Part shown: positions 59,474 through 64,000 of the stretch, in pieces
Numbering within the stretch: the first letter of the stretch is position 1
Layout: the number at the start of each line of letters is the position of its first letter
Assembly (NCBI RefSeq): GCF_030812915.1
Contig: NZ_JAUSTQ010000007.1
Span: 62,001-126,000, forward strand
Source of the DNA: Alkalibacillus salilacus
Lineage (GTDB): Bacteria > Bacillota > Bacilli > Bacillales > Alkalibacillaceae
DNA: 64,000 nucleotides
Direction: 5' to 3'
Translations under genes and position numbers: made by a program
The notes under the pieces: model-generated
The model's database searches: none
Told to the model about the DNA's origin: nothing
What the model saw: only the letters and a program-made list of their open reading frames with translations

Positions 59474-59641
59474 GTAGTAGCGAAAATCTCTAAAATATCA
59501 TCGCGAATTAAACTTTATCATCGACTGGATTAGATTTATCATCGAGATTCACAACTTTATCATCGACTTTTATGTTTTATCAGCGAAATCAGAACATTTA
59601 TCATCGAAAATTAACAATTTATCAGCGACTTGACTAATGAG
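59474..59641. repeat. Phased 20-21 bp degenerate repeat array D (TTATCATCGA core)
   Basis: Eight units. The ATCATCGA-type octamer begins at 59476 (divergent), 59497, 59517, 59538, 59559, 59579, 59600 and 59621, with steps of 21, 20, 21, 21, 20, 21 and 21 bp (mean 20.7). Most read TTATCATCGA or TTATCAGCGA; the 10-bp spacers are unrelated. It occupies the first half of the 412-bp gap before comK; the second half (59642-59806) is AT-rich, with no ORF. Confidence 0.75.
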
Positions 59642-59769
59642 TTTTACAATGCCAAAAAATTGATACTAAATATTAACTGCAAATTTTTCACTAAGTTTTA
59701 AGAAATGAGCACTATTGTATTAACATTCTGTCCGTTTAAGGGATAATTTAATGCAATTGCCGTTATTTT

Positions 59770-59790
59770 TGAACAAATTGCGATTTTACT
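59770..59790. promoter_or_regulatory. Candidate ComK-box region upstream of comK
   Basis: AT-rich segments such as AACAAATTGCGATTTTAC (A-tract, 5-6 bp, T-tract) approximate the AAAA-N5-TTTT half-box of ComK. A related segment AATTGCCGTTATTTTT lies about 20 bp earlier. Autoregulation is known for ComK; the boxes here are only suggestive. Confidence 0.3.
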
Positions 59791-59806
59791 TTTGATAGTA
59801 TTTTAA

Positions 59807-59832
59807 CTAATATAAATTTAAATTTATATTAG
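59807..59832. repeat. Perfect 26-bp palindrome upstream of comK
   Basis: CTAATATAAATTT is followed directly by its exact reverse complement AAATTTATATTAG, ending 12 bp before the comK start codon and abutting the AGGGAGAG ribosome site. Sequence is purely A/T except at its ends, so chance is less negligible than in GC-balanced DNA, but 13 bp of perfect symmetry is notable. Confidence 0.75.
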
Positions 59833-59844
59833 GGAGAGATTTAT

Positions 59845-60324
59845 GTGAGAATCGAAGAAGAAGCTCGAGTAAGTACTAAAACGATGGCGGTATTACCTTA
59901 TGAGTTTTCAGAAGGCATTTTTGGATCATATGTAGTTGATCAAGATGATGACTTTTATAGTTATTCGACACCAAAGCAATTAATAAATGAAGCCTGTCAT
60001 TACTATTTTTGTAGTTTGAAAGGCCGTTTAGAAGGGACAAGGAAAGTGTTCGGTATCAACAGAAAACTTCCTATCGTCATTGAACCATCTTTTAATATGT
60101 ATTTTATGCCGACAACGTCACCGCTTTCGCATGACTGTGCTTGGATTTCACATGGTTATGTGGAAAGCTTGGAAAGGCTATCGACTAAAGAAACGTGCAT
60201 TAAGTTTAGCGGAGGCAAGGCGTTAACCGTTCCATATTCTTATAATTCATTAAATAATCAACTGTTTAGAACTGCACAGTATCGGCATATGATTACTGAT
60301 CGTTTGTCAAAGACATCTCTATAA
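59845..60324 (+). CDS. comK: Competence transcription factor ComK
   Basis: A 159-residue ComK-family protein with FNMYFMPTTSPLSHDCAWISHGYVES, matching the ComK core, and SLKGRLEGTRKVFGINRKLPIVIEP before it. It activates DNA-uptake genes in the competent state. It is shorter than B. subtilis ComK (192 residues), mainly at the C-terminus, the region involved in MecA-dependent degradation and oligomerisation in that species. The start is GTG after AGGGAGAG. A perfect palindrome and an 8-unit phased repeat array lie upstream. Confidence 0.88.
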   Translation: MRIEEEARVSTKTMAVLPYEFSEGIFGSYVVDQDDDFYSYSTPKQLINEACHYYFCSLKGRLEGTRKVFGINRKLPIVIEPSFNMYFMPTTSPLSHDCAWISHGYVESLERLSTKETCIKFSGGKALTVPYSYNSLNNQLFRTAQYRHMITDRLSKTSL

Positions 60325-60341
60325 ACAGTCAAAAAAGTAAC

Positions 60342-60388
60342 AAAAACCGTGTGATAATCATATAATTGATCTATCACACGGTTTTATT
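60342..60388. terminator. Bidirectional terminator between comK and the TetR gene
   Basis: AAAACCGTGTGATA pairs with TATCACACGGTTTT across a 15-nt loop. It overlaps the TetR stop codon on the minus strand. Confidence 0.85.
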
Positions 60389-60989
60389 ATTTAATCGTTA
60401 TCCCATTCAAATACCTTCTTACTTCTCCGTCAACTTTCTCTTCATCATACAACCCATCATACATCACCGTCTCAAACACTAACCCATGGATAAAGATCGT
60501 TAATGTATTTGCGGCTTCATCGATTGATTCGTCCTTGCTCAAGAACCCATTCTCACTCAACATCATCACGATCTCTTTCGCAAAGCTGTAATTGACTTCG
60601 CGGGATTTGTTTTTCGCTTCATGGTAGTCGGGGTTCATGGTGGCCATGATCGAGAATTTCATCCAGATATCGTTTTCCATGCGTTCTTCTTCGGTGCTAG
60701 CTTGGACGATTTGTTTGATCATGCGAACGGCGTTGTCGAAGATATTTTCGTCGTCATGGTGTGCGATTTCGTCCATGCGGGCTTTGAACCGACTGTAAAT
60801 TTCCTCGATTGCATCAATATAAATATCTCCTTGCTTCGGGAAGAAGTGTTGGACGGATCCGAGTGATAGGCCAGCTTCTTTGGCGATTTCTCTTAATGTT
60901 GCTTTCTCGAAGCCAGAGCGGTGTACGATGCGGAACATCGCTTCTATAATATGATCTTTTCGTTCGGTGTGGTCGATTTTTTTCGGCAT
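60387..60989 (-). CDS. TetR-family transcriptional regulator
   Basis: A 200-residue repressor: N-terminal helix-turn-helix (FEKATLREIAKEAGLSLGSVQHFFP, near residues 24-48) and a helical ligand-binding domain. It is divergent from a small-export gene, with two GTCAGTTG-type sites between them, so it probably represses that gene and itself. AAGGAGTG precedes the ATG. The inducer is unknown. Confidence 0.9.
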   Translation of the reverse strand: MPKKIDHTERKDHIIEAMFRIVHRSGFEKATLREIAKEAGLSLGSVQHFFPKQGDIYIDAIEEIYSRFKARMDEIAHHDDENIFDNAVRMIKQIVQASTEEERMENDIWMKFSIMATMNPDYHEAKNKSREVNYSFAKEIVMMLSENGFLSKDESIDEAANTLTIFIHGLVFETVMYDGLYDEEKVDGEVRRYLNGITIK

Positions 60990-61002
60990 TGAAAAACACT
61001 CC

Positions 61003-61049
61003 TTGCTTTTATAAGTCAGTTGTATTATAATGAATCTAGGTCAGTTGAC
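61003..61049 (+). promoter_or_regulatory. Promoter and twin operator sites of the exporter gene
   Basis: TTGCTT (61003-61008), 17 bp, TATAAT (61026-61031) form a consensus promoter. GTCAGTTGTA (61015-61024) lies in its spacer and GTCAGTTGAC (61040-61049), a GTCA-N2-TGAC dyad, sits just downstream, 25 bp apart. These are likely sites of the divergent TetR-family repressor. Confidence 0.65.
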
Positions 61050-61071
61050 TTAAATAAAAGGCGGTGATGGT

Positions 61072-61551
61072 ATGGAAAATGTGATCCTTCAGGTGTTGTT
61101 TGTGTTCTTTGTCAGTATGGTACCGTTTTTGGAAGTGTTCTTAACTGTTCCAATGGGGATTATCGTTTTTGATTTCTCGCCACTCGTAACTCTCACAATC
61201 GCTGTGCTAGGCAATGCGGTAAGTGTGCTTATTTTTATCTTTTTCGGTTCGACAATCAAGGCTGGTTTCCACAAAATAACGCAAAAGTGGCGCAGACGTG
61301 AAGTAGCTCCAGCTTCAGTTAATCCTAAAATAAAAGCGACCTTCGAACGTTACGGGGCACTTGGCGTTTGTTTCGCTTCGTCACTATTGTTCAGTAGCCA
61401 AGTCGGCGCGAGTACTGTCGCGACATTTGGCATATCGAAACGCAAAATATTCGTCTGGACGAATCTCGGCATGATGACATTAGCTGTCACTATGGCAACC
61501 CTATCCGTCTTTGCTGAAGAATTTGTCGTAACCATCGTCAACTTATCATAA
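61072..61551 (+). CDS. Small multidrug-export family membrane protein (COG2426-like)
   Basis: A 159-residue protein with about four helices, matching the putative small multidrug export family: FVSMVPFLEVFLTVPMGI near the N-terminus, FERYGALGVCFASSLLFSSQVGASTVATFG and a final hydrophobic helix. Transport function is assigned by family name only. AGGCGGTG precedes the ATG. Regulation by the divergent TetR protein is likely. Confidence 0.82.
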   Translation: MENVILQVLFVFFVSMVPFLEVFLTVPMGIIVFDFSPLVTLTIAVLGNAVSVLIFIFFGSTIKAGFHKITQKWRRREVAPASVNPKIKATFERYGALGVCFASSLLFSSQVGASTVATFGISKRKIFVWTNLGMMTLAVTMATLSVFAEEFVVTIVNLS

Positions 61552-61595
61552 ATTATAGAAGAAAAGCGGATGGAAAACAATGCTCGCTTACGATT

Positions 61596-61626
61596 AAACG
61601 CTCAGAATAACTCTGAGCGTTTTTAT
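61596..61626 (+). terminator. Rho-independent terminator after the exporter gene
   Basis: AACGCTCAGA pairs with TCTGAGCGTT around a 5-nt loop, followed by TTTATTTT. Confidence 0.88.
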
Positions 61627-61721
61627 TTTACTTATATATTTTTTTATCCAAAAATATGGTAAAATATGATTAATTGACTGAATTTTTCAACATATAATGG
61701 TTAATTCAAGGAGTTTAAGTG

Positions 61722-62471
61722 ATGTCGACTTTATCCAATCGGAATATCAAATTAGTCGATGGGTCACCTGAGTATGTCGTCGTTGAAGAGATCGGTGATA
61801 TTCAGACAGACGGTGCTTTCGAACAATTACTCAGCGACCTTGAGACATATACTACAACTAAGCAAACACAGTCTGTATCGATTGTGTTAAATGAACAAGA
61901 AGCTACCAAGTCCAAGTTTCCACAAAAACTTAAGACATCAGGTTTTCAATTAGTCGACAGTCAGTATTTTTATAAACGAAATCTAGCGGATTTGCCTCCT
62001 CATGATGGCAACGTTCAGTTTGACTTGAAACCGTTAAAACAAACATCACCAGACTTATTTAAGCGTGTTTGGCAGGAAGCGAGTGCTGATTCGCTTAACG
62101 CTTCATTTGTGTCAGTCGACAGAGAATTCGAAGGGATGAAAAAAGAACTCGGGCCTGGATACGCGAACAGTTGCCTCACTGTTTTCGTGAACGACGATCC
62201 AGTTGGTGTGACTATGCCTCAAATTGAGCCAGGTACAACAGACGAAGGTCGGTTATTTTATTTTGGCATCATTCCGAAATACCGTGGCCAAGGATGGGGT
62301 AGAGCGCTGCACCTTCAGTCGCTCCACTATTTAAGGAAAATGGGAGCGATCTACTATATTGGCGGGACTGGCGAGCATAACAAACCAATGCAGCATATTT
62401 TCGAAGCAAATGGGTGTTGTATTTTGGAGAAAAAATATACATATAAACTAAAACAAGACATGAAGAAATAG
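61722..62471 (+). CDS. GNAT-family N-acetyltransferase, two-part
   Basis: A 249-residue protein with a degenerate N-terminal half (about 1-95) and a C-terminal GNAT domain with IIPKYRGQGWGRALHLQSL as acetyl-CoA loop (RGQGWG) and EHNKPMQHIFEANGC near the end. The start at 61722 (ATG) is 8 bp after AAGGAG; a GTG lies directly before it. Substrate unknown. Confidence 0.82.
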   Translation: MSTLSNRNIKLVDGSPEYVVVEEIGDIQTDGAFEQLLSDLETYTTTKQTQSVSIVLNEQEATKSKFPQKLKTSGFQLVDSQYFYKRNLADLPPHDGNVQFDLKPLKQTSPDLFKRVWQEASADSLNASFVSVDREFEGMKKELGPGYANSCLTVFVNDDPVGVTMPQIEPGTTDEGRLFYFGIIPKYRGQGWGRALHLQSLHYLRKMGAIYYIGGTGEHNKPMQHIFEANGCCILEKKYTYKLKQDMKK

Positions 62472-62520
62472 AAAAAGAAACTATAAACTTTGTGTGATTT
62501 TTAACTAAATGAGGCTTTTC

Positions 62521-62835
62521 ATGAAGAAATATTGGCAAGCAATTGAAGAGTATTTCGAAGATGTTGATAAAAGGATGGATAACAATTTAACTCTTGCCGG
62601 AGTATTCGCAGTGCTAATCATTGCAAAGATAATAAATAAACCTTTTTATTACGATATGACTCTCCTAACATTACTTATTTTAGTAAGGCTTGGGTGGGAC
62701 CTGGTTAATCCAAGGTCAAGACAGCAAAAGCGGCATAGACAAACGTTAAGTATCACATTGGCTTTGGGCTCTTTAATAGTTCTTATATGGTTTGTTGTCA
62801 GAGTGATATTTTACTATCCACTATGGCTAGATTAA
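62521..62835 (+). CDS. Membrane protein of unknown function
   Basis: A 104-residue protein: charged N-terminus (KKYWQAIEEYFEDVDKRMD), then three hydrophobic segments (about 27-38, 47-60, 80-99). The ATG at 62521 follows GAGG; the in-frame ATG at 62509 lacks a ribosome site. No family recognised. Confidence 0.55.
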   Translation: MKKYWQAIEEYFEDVDKRMDNNLTLAGVFAVLIIAKIINKPFYYDMTLLTLLILVRLGWDLVNPRSRQQKRHRQTLSITLALGSLIVLIWFVVRVIFYYPLWLD

Positions 62836-62914
62836 TATATTTAAAGTTCATGACCTAAAACAATATGAACTCAAAATTAAACTTAAAGAAAATCTATTAA
62901 AAAGGTGGGATAAC

Positions 62915-63106
62915 ATGAGTAACGATAACCAAAGCCCTGAAGAACGCCGTGAACGCATGAGACAGGAAGAGTTAAAACACCCATCCAGCAGTTCGCATGG
63001 TAGTAACATGGCTGATTTAGTCGGCGGCATGAGTTGGAAGTTTACGGGTGTGTTGATTGTAATTTTAGTGATAGGTTTATTGGTTTATGGATTGTTTTTT
63101 CAGTGA
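62915..63106 (+). CDS. DUF6366-like small membrane protein, second copy
   Basis: A 63-residue protein with a charged head (SPEERRERMRQEELKHPSS), the conserved ADLVGGMSWKFTG and one C-terminal helix. It is a paralogue of 53735-53947. AAAGGTGGG precedes the ATG. It lies 25 bp before a GNAT gene on the same strand. Function unknown. Confidence 0.75.
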   Translation: MSNDNQSPEERRERMRQEELKHPSSSSHGSNMADLVGGMSWKFTGVLIVILVIGLLVYGLFFQ

Positions 63107-63130
63107 TGAAGTTTAAGTGAAGGAAGAATG

Positions 63131-63616
63131 ATGATGTATCAATTTAAGATTATGACGCAGGCACAAGCCGAGGAAATTGCATTTCATTGGCATTATGATA
63201 GTGACTATTCATTTTATGATATGGAAGCGGACGAAGAAGATTTAGAAGAATTTATCGATCCATCTAAACGGGGTGATTCGAAATTTGCTGTGATAAATCG
63301 CGGAGAATTAATAGGTTTCTTTAGTGTAAATCCTGTTGATGATCAAACAGTAGATATAGGCTTAGGTATGCGACCTGACCAAACGGGACGTGGTAAGGGG
63401 TTAGCTTTTCTCGAAGCGGGGATTGCGTTTGTGCAGCGTGAATATGAACCCAACACCATCACCTTGTCGGTTGCGACCTTTAACCAACGAGCGATCAACG
63501 TCTATAAAGCATTTGGTTTTAGAGATGTTAAAACTTTTATGCAGCATACCAATGGTAATAATTATGAATTTTTAAAGATGGAGTATGAAGTTAAACAATC
63601 AAATGACAGCAATTAA
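63131..63616 (+). CDS. GNAT-family N-acetyltransferase
   Basis: A 161-residue GNAT protein: FHWHYDSDYSFYDMEAD at the N-terminus, acetyl-CoA loop MRPDQTGRGKGLAFLEA, and the C-terminal VATFNQRAINVYKAFGF. Three consecutive ATGs (63128, 63131, 63134) follow GAAGGA; the middle one has good spacing. It lies 13 bp before another GNAT gene. Confidence 0.85.
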   Translation: MMYQFKIMTQAQAEEIAFHWHYDSDYSFYDMEADEEDLEEFIDPSKRGDSKFAVINRGELIGFFSVNPVDDQTVDIGLGMRPDQTGRGKGLAFLEAGIAFVQREYEPNTITLSVATFNQRAINVYKAFGFRDVKTFMQHTNGNNYEFLKMEYEVKQSNDSN

Positions 63617-63629
63617 ATCGGAGGACATT

Positions 63630-64000
63630 ATGACATCACAACAACAATCATCTATTTCATTAATACAGTACACAGAACCATACAAACCATTTTTAGATGA
63701 CTATCATTTACCAGAAGAACAACTAATGTTTACGATGCTACCGATAGAAAAGATTCATAATCCCAAGGTGACGAGTACTTCTAGCCATGTCTTAATTTTA
63801 GATGGTGATCGACCAGTGGGTTATTTTACTTTGGAAGACGGTGCAAAACTTCAGAAGTATAGTGATAATCCACGAGCCCGTGTTTTAACATCATTTTCAA
63901 TTGAATCAACATTTCAAGGCAAAGGTTTGGCCAAAGACGCCTTAACATTATTACCGTCATTCGTTCATGAGGAACTTCCTGAAGTGAATGAAATTGTCCT
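63630..64000 (+). CDS. GNAT-family N-acetyltransferase, truncated by the window end
   Basis: The ATG at 63630 follows TCGGAGGAC, and the frame stays open to the last base (123 codons visible). The visible part holds a beta-strand region (HVLILDGDRPVGYFTL) and the acetyl-CoA loop STFQGKGLAKDALTLLP, so it is a GNAT domain lacking its C-terminal end here. It probably forms an operon with the preceding GNAT gene. Confidence 0.8.
   Translation, partial: MTSQQQSSISLIQYTEPYKPFLDDYHLPEEQLMFTMLPIEKIHNPKVTSTSSHVLILDGDRPVGYFTLEDGAKLQKYSDNPRARVLTSFSIESTFQGKGLAKDALTLLPSFVHEELPEVNEIV

Overview
The window comes from a low-GC, endospore-forming Firmicute of the family Bacillaceae. It carries an alpha/beta SASP, a YhcN-type spore lipoprotein under a sigma-G-like promoter, a YjcZ-type micropeptide, SpoVR and IDEAL proteins, ComK, and long runs of genes in the order I recall from Bacillus subtilis: yheB-yheA-yhzD-yhaO-yhaN-yhaM-prsA-yhaJ-hpr, yhaH-hit-ecsA-ecsB, yhaA, pbpF-hemE-hemH-hemY, yhfH-yhfI-lplJ, lcfB, comK. 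Acidic secreted proteins and a large glycine-betaine (OpuA) locus suggest a halotolerant or halophilic member; this is inference. I see no rRNA, tRNA, CRISPR array, phage or complete insertion sequence.

Layout. 0-2 kb: end of an ABC-2 exporter (two permeases plus ATPase). 2-8.2 kb: YhcN lipoprotein, short SpoVR-like protein, chemoreceptor, signal-less BtuF-like protein, AzlC/AzlD amino-acid exporter, acetyltransferase. 8.4-13 kb: acidic secreted protein, IDEAL protein, M15 carboxypeptidase lipoprotein, fumarase, SASP. 13-23 kb: YheB/YheA, the YhaO-YhaN SbcCD-like pair, the nuclease YhaM, foldase PrsA, small membrane proteins, and the regulator Hpr. 23-28 kb: GbsR-like repressor and the opuA operon, which ends with a second binding protein whose two lobes are in swapped order. 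28-34.5 kb: YhaH, Hit, EcsAB, then an ECF sigma/DUF4179 anti-sigma pair where I would expect ecsC, then YitT. 34.5-42 kb: YhaA amidohydrolase, ferritin-like protein, PBP and haem genes. 42-50 kb: YhfH, YhfI, LplJ, a cupin, YwbE, LcfB with a FadR-type operator, and a TrpXYZ-like ABC operon. 50.6-54.6 kb: an accessory stretch of small membrane proteins with a TlpA/ResA-like thioredoxin and a GNAT. 54.7-57.8 kb: copper-efflux cluster (thioredoxin-like protein, CsoR, CopA) with two CsoR-type operators. 58-64 kb: AbgB-like amidohydrolase, ComK, a TetR/small-exporter pair, and three GNAT genes.

The most unusual signal is non-coding. Seven intergenic regions hold arrays of short degenerate units spaced very regularly every 20-21 bp, i.e. 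two helical turns. Each unit has a conserved core of about 11 bp and a variable spacer of about 10 bp. Five arrays (near 33.1, 42.2, 44.5, 45.35 and 57.9 kb) share a dyad core TTRT-N3-AYAA. Two (near 12.8 and 59.55 kb) have cores ending in CGA. They sit outside coding regions in every orientation, two flank a cupin gene and one precedes comK. I know no named element of this form.

Other points of interest are the circularly permuted OpuAC paralogue, a 140-bp GC-rich inverted-repeat element near 21.5 kb, a thioredoxin-like gene under a CsoR-type operator, a 26-bp perfect palindrome just upstream of comK, and several small genes (21644-21823, 21291-21380, 42379-42507, 51454-51621) that a simple ORF scan misses.
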